Positions 6,249 through 13,345 of a stretch of 64,000 nt of DNA are shown in pieces. This DNA is from Eubacterium sp. (GTDB lineage Bacteria > Bacillota > Clostridia > Peptostreptococcales > Anaerovoracaceae), in contig JAFWHX010000004.1 of the NCBI GenBank assembly GCA_017533915.1, positions 1 through 64,000 on the forward strand, given 5' to 3'. How positions within the stretch are numbered: the stretch's first letter is position 1; every line of letters begins with the position of its first letter. The translations under genes were made by a program, and so were the position numbers. The notes below the pieces were generated by a model. It saw nothing but the letters and a program-made list of their open reading frames with translations. It had not been told where the DNA came from and did not search any database.

Positions 6249-7131
6249 TGAACCTGTGATCGCCCTAAACAAGCTCACCAAAAGCTATGGAAAGCACCGG
6301 GGGATTGAGGAAATCAGCTTTACGGTTGAGCGTGCTGAGATATTCGGCTTTATCGGCCCCAACGGGGCGGGAAAATCTACTACCATCCGCACCCTGATGG
6401 GGCTGTTGAAGCCCACCGGCGGAACCGCTTCTGTCTTTGGACTGGACTGTTGGCGGCAGGCGTCTGAGATTGCAAAGGATGTAGGGTATCTGCCCAGCGA
6501 AAACTGTTACTACAACAGCATGAAAGTCAAAGAGATGCTTCTCTATACGGCGGAACTCTACGGAGTAGACGGACATAACCGGATGGAAGCATTGGCGGAA
6601 CGGCTGAATTTAGATTTGTCCAGGAGGATCGGCGACCTGTCTTTAGGCAACAAAAAGAAAGTTGGCATTATTTCGGCCCTGCTGCCCTCCCCAAAGTTAC
6701 TTATCATGGACGAGCCTACCAGCGGCCTTGACCCGCTGATCCAGCAGACCTTTTATGACCTGTTAAAAGAAGAAAATGAGCGCGGTACGACGATTTTCCT
6801 GTCCTCCCATGTTCTAAGTGAGGTACAGAGGCTTTGTGACCGTGTAGCCATTCTGCGGGAGGGGAAGCTGATCAGTGTTCAATCCATGAAGGAACTGCGG
6901 GAAAACGGATACAAGAAAATCTCGCTGACAGCAAAAAGCGCCATTCCAGAGGATTTCTTTTCTGTTCCCGGTACGGCTAATTTAGAGTGGGACAAGAGCA
7001 AGACTTCTGTATCCTTTATGTTCAGCGGACCAGTTATGATGATTATGAACCAGCTTCATTTGCTGGAGCTGGAGGATATTTTAATTGAGGAACCGTCATT
7101 GGAAGAAGTATTCCTCCACTACTACGAATAG
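6244..7131 (+). CDS. ABC transporter ATP-binding protein
   Basis: This 295-residue ATPase belongs to the ABC-2 exporter type. It shows Walker A GPNGAGKST (residues about 38-46), a LSLGNKKKV signature, Walker B LLIMDEPTSGLD and the H-loop SSHVLSE. The C-terminal extension ends with the EEPSLEEVFLHYY motif usual in CcmA/NatA-like exporters. Two in-frame starts with identical ribosome sites exist because of the tandem duplication. The start at 6244 is likely ancestral. Translation from 6202 would add 14 residues (MSVKTQLLQGGISA). It pairs with the two permeases downstream and probably exports a drug or peptide under TetR control; the substrate is not deducible. Confidence 0.92.
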   Translation: MSEPVIALNKLTKSYGKHRGIEEISFTVERAEIFGFIGPNGAGKSTTIRTLMGLLKPTGGTASVFGLDCWRQASEIAKDVGYLPSENCYYNSMKVKEMLLYTAELYGVDGHNRMEALAERLNLDLSRRIGDLSLGNKKKVGIISALLPSPKLLIMDEPTSGLDPLIQQTFYDLLKEENERGTTIFLSSHVLSEVQRLCDRVAILREGKLISVQSMKELRENGYKKISLTAKSAIPEDFFSVPGTANLEWDKSKTSVSFMFSGPVMMIMNQLHLLELEDILIEEPSLEEVFLHYYE

Positions 7132-7141
7132 GAGGCCCGTC

Positions 7142-7933
7142 ATGCAGATTTTTCGATTTGAATGGAAACGGTCACAAAAATATATTCTGATTTGGGCCAC
7201 TGCTCTTGCGGTATGTATTTTTTTCATGACGCCGGTCTACTATGGCATGGTGGAAACAGAGGGGACGCTGCCGGCAGGATTTGCACAGGGAGGCTTTTTG
7301 GAAACTGTTGGCATTTCCATTGAGCTTCTTACAAAGCCTATGGGAATGTATTCCTTTCTCACAGGATTTTTCATGATTGCTGGAGGCATTTTCGGAATGC
7401 ACCTGGGTCTGTCCTTACATACCAAGGAGTGTACGGAAAACACAGCGGAATATTTGTATACGAAACCTTGTGGGCGGAAAGTGATATACAAAGAGAAACT
7501 ATTGTGCGCCCTTGCCGGGGTATGTGTAACAGGAATTTTTTATGTGATGGCGTCTTTTTTCACGATGACGCTGTTTCGCCCCGGATTTTCCACAGGAGAA
7601 TTTTTGCTGGTGGCTGGCTCCTTTGTCCTTCTTACTCTCTTTTTTGCACTGATGGGGACAATGGCGGGAGTATTCCGGCCCAATAACCGCTCTCCGCTTC
7701 TGACATCTGGACTGGTCGTGTTTATGGAATACTGCATTACCTCTTTTTCGAGAACTGTCGGTATTCGGGCTATTGGCTTTTTATCTCCGTTTTCCTTTTT
7801 CAGCCCGGCGGAGATCCACAGCTCCGGGGCTTATTCGTGGGATTATATGATCTGGTATCTGCTTCTGCTGTTTGGGTTTGCGCTGCTGGCATACTGGAAA
7901 ATCTTGAAGCGGGATATTGCGTTGGCTGTGTAA
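7142..7933 (+). CDS. ABC-2 type permease subunit 1
   Basis: This 263-residue integral membrane protein starts MQIFRFEWKRSQKYILIW, a cytoplasmic amphipathic segment typical of ABC-2 permeases. About six hydrophobic segments follow. The cytoplasmic stretch ENTAEYLYTKPCGRKVIYKEKL is the characteristic loop between helices 2 and 3 in this family and recurs in the next permease (GTAEYLFTKPVGRNKVV). The ATG at 7142 follows TAGGAGG; its ribosome site overlaps the ATPase stop codon. It forms the membrane part of the exporter with the next gene. Confidence 0.88.
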   Translation: MQIFRFEWKRSQKYILIWATALAVCIFFMTPVYYGMVETEGTLPAGFAQGGFLETVGISIELLTKPMGMYSFLTGFFMIAGGIFGMHLGLSLHTKECTENTAEYLYTKPCGRKVIYKEKLLCALAGVCVTGIFYVMASFFTMTLFRPGFSTGEFLLVAGSFVLLTLFFALMGTMAGVFRPNNRSPLLTSGLVVFMEYCITSFSRTVGIRAIGFLSPFSFFSPAEIHSSGAYSWDYMIWYLLLLFGFALLAYWKILKRDIALAV

Positions 7934-7945
7934 AGGAGGAAACGA

Positions 7946-8731
7946 ATGAAGGCGTTAGTGAAAAACGAGCTGCGCTTAACAAGAAAACTACTGCTGATCT
8001 GGATGGGAATTGTCTTGATTTTGTGTGGCTTCGCTTACTTTGAGTATTTGTCACTAAAGGAAAGCCTCAATGAGCTGACAGGACTAATATCGAATTATCC
8101 GATAATTCTGAAAGCTATGTTTGGTGTGAGCGGTGATCTGACTTCTGCTTTGGGCTGGTATGGCTGTATGTATTATTGGGTCACGATGCTAACCAACAGC
8201 TATGCGGTCTATCTCGGTGTTTCGTGTGTAGCGAAAGAACAGGCGCAGGGAACGGCAGAATATCTATTTACAAAACCAGTGGGTCGCAACAAGGTTGTCT
8301 GTGCCAAAGCAGTTGCCTGTGTATGTAATTTGCTTGCACTTGCGGTGTTCAGCGGGTTATGTAATTATTTTACCGCCATTTTACCGCTGGGCGGTTTAGA
8401 GCAAAGACAAGCTGCTTTTACCACCACATTGGGCCTGTTTTTGACAGGGTTGACTTTGTTTGCAATCACGCTTCTGGCCTCCAGCCTGACGAGAACCTAT
8501 AAAGGGGCTGTTCGGATAGGCGCGGGAATATTATTGCTCTTTTATGGCATCAGCATCACCGCCGAATATCTTGAAGCTCCAATGCTGTACTGCTTAACGC
8601 CATTAAAATTCTTCGATGTTTACACAGTGGCAATAAGTGGAATACAGTTTTCGTTCTTCCTATTGGCTATGATAATTGCGATTGGTTCTGTTATCACAGC
8701 TCAAAGAGTTTGGACGCTCAGGGAAATTTGA
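7946..8731 (+). CDS. ABC-2 type permease subunit 2
   Basis: This 261-residue membrane protein is distantly paralogous to the preceding permease. It has a similar N-terminus (MKALVKNELRLTRKLLLIW), about six transmembrane segments and the conserved loop AEYLFTKPVGRNKVVCAKA. AAAGGAGG precedes the ATG, and the gap to the upstream gene is 12 bases. The two permeases probably form a heterodimer with the ATPase. The operon ends here, and the next bases are gene remnants. Confidence 0.88.
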   Translation: MKALVKNELRLTRKLLLIWMGIVLILCGFAYFEYLSLKESLNELTGLISNYPIILKAMFGVSGDLTSALGWYGCMYYWVTMLTNSYAVYLGVSCVAKEQAQGTAEYLFTKPVGRNKVVCAKAVACVCNLLALAVFSGLCNYFTAILPLGGLEQRQAAFTTTLGLFLTGLTLFAITLLASSLTRTYKGAVRIGAGILLLFYGISITAEYLEAPMLYCLTPLKFFDVYTVAISGIQFSFFLLAMIIAIGSVITAQRVWTLREI

Positions 8732-8732
8732 A

Positions 8733-8822
8733 ATGAACGATATGGATAGCTTCGAGTGGCTGCTATGTCCTGTCTGTAACAGTAAAACTCGTATCAAGCT
8801 GCGGTTAGATATCGCGATGTAA
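8733..8822 (+). pseudogene. Truncated cysteine-rich KTR protein gene
   Basis: The 29-codon frame reads WLLCPVCNSKTRIKLR and then ends at a stop. The first part matches the start of the small cysteine-rich KTR proteins (CPVCxxKTRxKxR). These normally run to about 55 residues with a second CPxC pair, which is missing here. The KTR sequence stops where a recombinase tail begins in another frame, so a deletion or recombination event joined them. KTR genes are commonly found beside exporter genes in Clostridia mobile elements. Confidence 0.6.
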
Positions 8823-9151
8823 AAAAGCGGATTGCAGAGCTTGAGTCTGCGCAGACGGAATACAAAAAGAAAGAAAACGACGCGTCCCGTTTTGCGGCAT
8901 TGGTAGAGCGCTATATCGACATCCAGGAGCTTACGGCTCCATTGCTTCACACATTGATTGATCATGTAGTGATTCATGAGAAAGAAGAGCTTGATGGTGA
9001 AGTGATTATGCGGGGGGAGATCTACTACCGCTTCATCGGTAAGGTCGGCGATGAGAACGGGGATGATATATGCGCCGAACCCACAAAAAAAGCAAAAACA
9101 CACTATTACACGACTCATTCAGGGCAAAACGGTGCGCAATGTGCGGTATAA
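8795..9151 (+). pseudogene. C-terminal remnant of a large serine recombinase
   Basis: Frame 2 reads AAVRYRDVKKRIAELESAQ, a coiled coil, and continues to LLHTLIDHVVIHEKEELDGE, VIMRGEIYYRFIGKVG. This matches the usual end of TndX/TnpX-like recombinases (DUF4368 region, FIDKVxVHEx...YFxFIGxx). The catalytic, recombinase and zinc domains are absent. The fragment follows the truncated KTR gene without an intervening start codon. A TTG at 8900 could allow translation, but function is unlikely. Confidence 0.7.
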
Positions 9152-9314
9152 CCCGGTTATCGTGAAGTATCCTTTCTGGCAGATGACGAATGACAACCCG
9201 AAGGCTGTCTATGCCTGCCTGAATTACAATGAAGCCTACTGCCCGAAGCAGATCGAATCGCAGTCCATCTGCATAGACGGGGACAGCCAAGATGTGATTG
9301 CACGTCTGCTGTAA
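9051..9314 (+). CDS. Hypothetical small protein
   Basis: The 87-codon frame overlaps the recombinase remnant. Its composition is protein-like (VRYNPVIVKYPFWQMTNDNP, then AVYACLNYNEAYCPKQIESQ). The family is not recognised. Start choice is uncertain: ATGs at 9051 and 9063 both lack a clear ribosome site. A terminator-like hairpin follows at 9337. It could be an intact small gene of the mobile element or itself a remnant. Confidence 0.35.
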   Translation: MRTGMIYAPNPQKKQKHTITRLIQGKTVRNVRYNPVIVKYPFWQMTNDNPKAVYACLNYNEAYCPKQIESQSICIDGDSQDVIARLL

Positions 9315-9336
9315 AACCAGAAGATTGAAAAAACAG

Positions 9337-9384
9337 TCCGGAGTCAGATGTCGATTTTTTCGATGTCCGGCTCCGGATTATTTT
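9337..9384 (+). terminator. Hairpin terminator
   Basis: TCCGGAG (9337-9343) pairs with CTCCGGA (9371-9377) and is followed by TTATTTTT. It closes the remnant region before the hairpin array. The loop is long (27 nt), so efficiency is uncertain. Confidence 0.5.
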
Positions 9385-9500
9385 TCAAGAATTTGCCGAA
9401 AAGCAAAATAAGCGTTTTGCAAAAACGCGCAGCTCACACAAAGTGTGATCTCTGGGTTTGGGAGGTGTTCCCAACGAGCCGGTGCAGAAATTGCGCGCAG

Positions 9501-9718
9501 GTCCGGATCTGTACACTGCTTGCTAAGTAGTGAACAGCCATCCGGACATGCTCGCAAATTTGCAGATAGCGTTTTGCACCCTGCTTGCCAGGTAGCAAAA
9601 CCTGTAAGTGTCTGCCCTGCTTGCAAAGTAGCAGACTCTTACTAATCTGCATTGCTTGCCAAGTAGTATATGGATGGCAATGCACTGCTTGCCAGGTACT
9701 GAAAGCCTGGCAAAGCAG
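9501..9718. repeat. Array of five hairpins with conserved TGCTTGC(C)AAGTA core and unit-specific stems
   Basis: Five copies of a core close to TGCTTGCNARGTA lie at about 9518, 9583, 9618, 9652 and 9686. The bases flanking each core differ from unit to unit, yet four units have complementary flanks. Unit 1 pairs GTCCGGAT (9501-9508) with ATCCGGAC (9540-9547), CTGT with ACAG and CACT with AGTG. Unit 2 pairs GTTTTGC with GCAAAAC (9571-9601). Unit 3 pairs GTCTGC with GCAGAC (9610-9636). Unit 4 pairs GCATTGC with GCAATGC (9649-9683). Unit 5 instead folds its core against CCTGGCAAAGCA (to 9717). No convincing gene covers this stretch. A sixth related unit is at 5465-5508. Confidence 0.8.
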
Positions 9719-9939
9719 GACGTTGACGCGAAAAACCGTCAACAGGTTTCAGATGGATTGACAGCAGAAAAGCGCGCTGGTACAATATCGGTGGTCCTGA
9801 AAAGGATCATTTTGGGGAATCAGGTTTATCTGATTCGTTAATCGGTTCCCGTCCCTGAGATTGCCGGGTTCCGATATGGTATCTGTCCGATAGGATGGAT
9901 ACGGTAAGGCTGCATCAGGGCGGCCGTCGGCTGTTTGAT

Positions 9940-10020
9940 AGCCGGGTTACATAGAAGCATATCAGCAAAGGCGGGCTTCCATGCTCGTCTGTTGGTGCGT
10001 TTCTATGTGACCCGGCTCTT
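9940..10020 (+). promoter_or_regulatory. Long leader hairpin upstream of the tnpW/tnpX-like genes
   Basis: AGCCGGGTTACATAGAAGC (9940-9958) pairs with GTTTCTATGTGACCCGGCT (9999-10017), the two non-Watson-Crick positions being possible G-U pairs. The stem is followed by CTTTTTG. It sits 40 bases before the first gene of the recombination module and could act as a terminator, attenuator or recombinase-end structure. A smaller stem (GAATCAG, 9817-9823, with CTGATTC, 9830-9836) lies upstream. The rest of 9719-9940 shows no gene. Confidence 0.6.
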
Positions 10021-10058
10021 TTTGTCCGGAATATTCAAAAAGAAGGAGAACAGCCAAA

Positions 10059-10253
10059 ATGAGAAACGTAAGAATCAACGAGGCCGGTCACATCGTGGTG
10101 AAGAATCTCTCGGCATATTGGATCCCGGAGATCAAGGTCGAACGCGAGATGCACGGAACCGTCTACACCGTCACCGGCAGCTATGAAGGAACGGAGCTTC
10201 CTGACCGGAAGCTCACCCGCATCCTGCTGAAAAATGTGGAGGATGCCAAATGA
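10059..10253 (+). CDS. TnpW-like small transposon protein
   Basis: This 64-residue protein lies directly upstream of a TnpX-type recombinase. Its central part (MHGTVYTVTGSYEGTELPDRK, then LTRILLKN) has the pattern of TnpW-like proteins encoded before TnpX-type recombinases, a short beta strand of the form GxxYxVxxxF followed by a basic helix. AGAAGGAG precedes the ATG. Its stop overlaps the first ATG of the recombinase gene (ATGA), which suggests translational coupling. The function of TnpW proteins is not established; the assignment rests on context and a short motif. Confidence 0.55.
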   Translation: MRNVRINEAGHIVVKNLSAYWIPEIKVEREMHGTVYTVTGSYEGTELPDRKLTRILLKNVEDAK

Positions 10254-11968
10254 CAAACAGGAAGAATACTGCTATAATGGCACCAGCCAATTCTGTGCAG
10301 ACAGTTGCCCCCGAAAAGGAGGAAACAGAAATGTTAAGGGCAACTGATAAGATCACAGCACTATACTGCCGTCTGTCCCAGGAGGATGAAAGACTTGGCG
10401 AGTCGCTGTCCATTGAAAACCAGAAACGTATCTTACAGTCGTATTGTAAAGAACATCATTTCCCAAATCCGGTCTTCTTCGTAGATGACGGATACAGCGG
10501 AACCGATTTTGACCGTCCCGGCTTCCAGGCCATGCTGAACGAAATCGAATCTGACCATGTGGCGGTGCTGCTGACAAAGGACCTTTCCCGTCTGGGGCGT
10601 AATTCCACGATGACGGGGATGTTCATCAACATCACTTTTGCAAAACACGATGTCCGCTACATTGCCATCAACGACAATTTCGATTCTGCCAATCAGAACA
10701 GTGTGGACAATGACTTCGCGGGGATCCGGATGTGGTTCAACGAATTCTATGCCAGAGACACCAGCCGGAAGATCCGTGCGGTGAACAAGGCCAAGGGTGA
10801 ACGTGGAGAGCATCTGACGACCAACCCGCCCTTCGGGTATCTCAAAGATCCGGAGAATCCCAAACAGTGGATCGTAGATGAAGAGGCCGCCAAGGTGGTC
10901 AGACACATCTTTGATCTTTGTATGGAAGGCCGGGGGCCGATGCAGATTGCAAAGCAGCTGACCGAAGAGAAGGTGTTGACCATTACGGCGTATACCTTGA
11001 AATCGGGAAGGAAGGCATTGGGGCCTGAACCTGCCGATCCCTTCCGGTGGTCTGCAGATTCTGTCATCGCCATTCTCGAGACACGCGACTATACCGGCTG
11101 CACCGTGAACTTCAAGACCTACACCAATTCGATCTGGGATAAGAAGACCAGGGAGAATCCTGTTGAAAATCAGGCTATCTTCTACAACACCCAACCGGCG
11201 ATCATTGAACCGGAGGTGTTCGAAAAGGTCCAGGAGATCCGGTCACAGCGACACCGCCGGTCAAAGACGGGCAAGTCTCATATGTTCTCCGGGTTAGTCT
11301 TTTGCGCAGACTGCAAGTCCAGGATGTACTACTGTACTACAAGCTACTACGAAGAGCGGCAGGACCATTTCGTTTGTTCGAATTACCGCAGCAACACCGG
11401 GTCGTGCTCGGCCCATTTCATCCGGGCAGTCGTTTTGGAACAAATGGTCTGGGAGCATGTCAAGGAAATCATCTGGTACGTAGGCCACCATGAAGGTCAT
11501 TTCAGGTCAATTATGGAGGCTGGGCTGCAAAGTGAAAGCAAAGAGATCCTTCGTTCTAAGCAGAAGCAGCTTGAAAGGGACGAGAAGCGTATCGCTGAAT
11601 TGGATCGCCTTTTCATCCGTCTCTATGAGGACAATGTGGCATCCCGGATCAGTGATGACCGTTTCGCCATGATGAGCCGGGCCTATGAGGATGAGCAGGA
11701 TGAACTGAAAGCGGAAGCAGAAGTCTTACGGCAGGAAATCGAAACACAGGAACAACAGAACCAGAATCTTGAACTTTTCATTCAGAAGGTCAGGAAGTAC
11801 GCGGATATGACCGAATTGACGCCTTACGCGGCCCATGAGCTGATCAAGGCAATCTATGTCGGGGCTCCGGATAAAAGCACCGGGAAACGCCGCCAGAGCA
11901 TCCATATTTGCTATGACTTAATCGGGTTCATCCCGCTGAGTGAACTGATGGAACAGGAAATGGCATGA
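10250..11968 (+). CDS. TnpX/TndX-like large serine recombinase
   Basis: This large serine recombinase would excise and integrate an element through a Ser-linked intermediate. The resolvase domain (from KITALYCRLSQEDE, catalytic Ser in CRLSQ) includes LTKDLSRLGRN. A recombinase domain with PPFGYLKDPENP follows. Next are a zinc-ribbon with CADC and a second Cys cluster (FVCSNYRSNTGSCSAHFI), and a C-terminal coiled coil ending in the usual terminal domain. The size (572 residues) fits the Tn1549/Tn5397 type. The ATG at 10250 overlaps the upstream stop codon and has GGAGG before it. A second ATG at 10331, preceded by AAAGGAGG, would give the shorter MLRATDKITALY start common in the family. Confidence 0.9.
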   Translation: MTNRKNTAIMAPANSVQTVAPEKEETEMLRATDKITALYCRLSQEDERLGESLSIENQKRILQSYCKEHHFPNPVFFVDDGYSGTDFDRPGFQAMLNEIESDHVAVLLTKDLSRLGRNSTMTGMFINITFAKHDVRYIAINDNFDSANQNSVDNDFAGIRMWFNEFYARDTSRKIRAVNKAKGERGEHLTTNPPFGYLKDPENPKQWIVDEEAAKVVRHIFDLCMEGRGPMQIAKQLTEEKVLTITAYTLKSGRKALGPEPADPFRWSADSVIAILETRDYTGCTVNFKTYTNSIWDKKTRENPVENQAIFYNTQPAIIEPEVFEKVQEIRSQRHRRSKTGKSHMFSGLVFCADCKSRMYYCTTSYYEERQDHFVCSNYRSNTGSCSAHFIRAVVLEQMVWEHVKEIIWYVGHHEGHFRSIMEAGLQSESKEILRSKQKQLERDEKRIAELDRLFIRLYEDNVASRISDDRFAMMSRAYEDEQDELKAEAEVLRQEIETQEQQNQNLELFIQKVRKYADMTELTPYAAHELIKAIYVGAPDKSTGKRRQSIHICYDLIGFIPLSELMEQEMA

Positions 11969-12052
11969 CCCGAAGATCATGCCATTCCTGAAAACTATAA
12001 AACTTTCTTACGAGGGGCGGCCTTTTGAAGCCTTATGTTTTATCCTAATTTC

Positions 12053-12089
12053 GCTCTTCTGGGAAATGATCCTGGAAGAGCATTTTTTT
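12053..12089 (+). terminator. Terminator after the TnpX-like gene
   Basis: GCTCTTC (12053-12059) pairs with GAAGAGC (12075-12081), with a further GG/CC inside, and is followed by ATTTTTTT. Confidence 0.75.
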
Positions 12090-12590
12090 ATGAGCATGGA
12101 AAGGCAGGATGATCTGCCTTATTATCTTTGCTCCCGCCATCCCACCCCAATAAAGCAGCAGGAGCAGTCCGACGCCTGCTCGTCTCTTCGAACCGACCTT
12201 GCGCAGCATACGATCATTCCTCTGGCACGTGTTCTGCCTCTGTTCATAGTGTGACCTGCGACCTCCTGCAGATGTCTCGTGCATCGTTTCCGCGCATGAT
12301 ACTGTTCGTTCTCTTCCAGCCGCCCTCAGACTGAGACGCTGCTGTGTCTATGGAACGTGATATCTGTTCTTCTTGTATCCAGCGCGCACCTTTCATGCAT
12401 CCCGCTCCGTTTTATTTCCTGCCTTATTATGCAGATCTCTGCCTGTCCGGCAAGGTAGCATCCTGATATTTTTTTCTGCGAAAAAAATGGATCTCCACCT
12501 TGTGACCTGTCCATGCAGAGACCGCTTGCGCTTCTGCCTTTTTTAGGCAGGATAAAACTTAAAGCGCAATGCAAAAGAAAGGAGCTTATC
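12090..12590. other. Gene-free stretch
   Basis: No convincing gene is visible in these 500 bases. Open frames present lack ribosome sites and have non-protein-like composition. TTTTTTTCTGCGAAAAAAA near 12470 is an AT inverted repeat, and CTGCC/GGCAG pairs across a T-run near 12535. The stretch may contain one end of the TnpX-mobilised unit. Confidence 0.4.
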
Positions 12591-12818
12591 ATGGCTAAGA
12601 ACAACGAGATCACATTCGAAATCACTGAAAATATCGGCACGATCAGTCTTGCATCAAGCGGCTGGAAGAGGGAACTGAACTTAGTCAGCTGGAATGGAAA
12701 CGATGCCCGCTACGACATCCGCAGCTGGTCCCCGGATCACACGAAGATGAGCAGGGGAGTGACCTTCTGCCCGGAGGAAATGCAGATTATCGCAACGCTG
12801 CTTAAAGATCGTCTCTAA
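12591..12818 (+). CDS. YdbC/PC4-like protein, second copy
   Basis: This 75-residue protein is a paralog of the one at 2010-2228. Shared segments include ELNLVSWNG, YDIR, WSPDH and the SRGVTF/SKGITL strand. The N-terminus here is longer (MAKNNEITFEITENIGTISL), as in Bacillus YdbC, and completes the first beta strands. It is predicted to bind single-stranded DNA. GAAAGGAG precedes the ATG. It is a lone gene with a strong terminator, sitting beside the replicon-like segment, so it may have arrived with that or with the TnpX unit. Confidence 0.87.
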   Translation: MAKNNEITFEITENIGTISLASSGWKRELNLVSWNGNDARYDIRSWSPDHTKMSRGVTFCPEEMQIIATLLKDRL

Positions 12819-12825
12819 CGAGATC

Positions 12826-12862
12826 GAGCAGGCTCTTCGGAGCCTGCTCCTGCTGCTTTTTT
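12826..12862 (+). terminator. Strong terminator after second ydbC-like gene
   Basis: A 10-bp perfect stem (GAGCAGGCTC, 12826-12835, with GAGCCTGCTC, 12840-12849) is closed by a TTCG tetraloop, then CTGCTGCTTTTTT. Confidence 0.9.
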
Positions 12863-12916
12863 CTAATCCCGCCCAACCACCCCTCATTATTCTTACCTGA
12901 AATGATATATACAGTT

Positions 12917-13042
12917 GTCACACAATTGGCACACAATGTCACACAATGTCACACACGCTCAAGGATGTATGTGTAACATCCAAACGTAGTGTTTTCAAGG
13001 CTTTCAGGCGATAATTTCTAAAGTCACACAATGTCACACATT
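12917..13042. repeat. Iterons GTCACACAAT, six copies in two clusters
   Basis: Four units lie at 12917, 12928, 12938 and 12948 (10-11 bp phase), and two more at 13023 and 13033. The consensus is GTCACACAAT, with GGCACACAAT and GTCACACATT variants. An AT-rich zone (13060-13180) and a replication initiator gene follow. This is the layout of a plasmid origin or a Rep-binding control region. Confidence 0.75.
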
Positions 13043-13151
13043 TCCCTAAAAGCAATAATAGACTTTTTGTAACATAGAATATTAGCTTAATTATATGATT
13101 AATCTTTATAAACGTTGAAATTACAAGGAAATCTATTATAATAATTAACAT

Positions 13152-13281
13152 AATAATTAAAAATAATTAAATGAGATAAAGAGGGCTTGTCAATAGCGAA
13201 AACACGATCTAAACATTGATATATCAAGCATAAGACGATGTAACGCTTCAAATGTTAACGTTTTAATTATTTTTAATTATT
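13152..13281. repeat. 20-bp perfect inverted repeat flanking the rep promoter region
   Basis: AATAATTAAAAATAATTAAA (13152-13171) is exactly complementary to bases 13262-13281. The right arm ends in the -35 box of the rep promoter. The 90 bases between contain AACGCTTCAAATGTTAACGTT. It may be an operator pair, part of an origin or a cruciform. The 13043-13345 stretch has no gene. Confidence 0.7.
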
Positions 13282-13308
13282 GACATCGTGTTCATATCAA
13301 GTTACAAT
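13280..13308 (+). promoter_or_regulatory. Promoter of the rep gene
   Basis: TTGACA (13280-13285) and TACAAT (13303-13308) are separated by exactly 17 bases and lie 37 bases upstream of the start codon at 13346. Confidence 0.8.
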
Positions 13309-13345
13309 ATGTATGAAGAAATATAGAGGAAGGAGATCATTCGAA

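Noticed and set aside
9501-9718. CRISPR-like repeat array
   Set aside because: Unit spacing is irregular, repeats are short and degenerate, the inter-core bases are complementary stems rather than unique spacers, and no cas gene is present.
10433-11194. 253-codon minus-strand open frame
   Set aside because: It is opposite the recombinase domain of the TnpX-like gene, and its sequence has no protein-family character.
11979-12254. Small gene after the TnpX-like recombinase
   Set aside because: The frame runs through a clear terminator, lacks a ribosome site and has non-protein-like composition.
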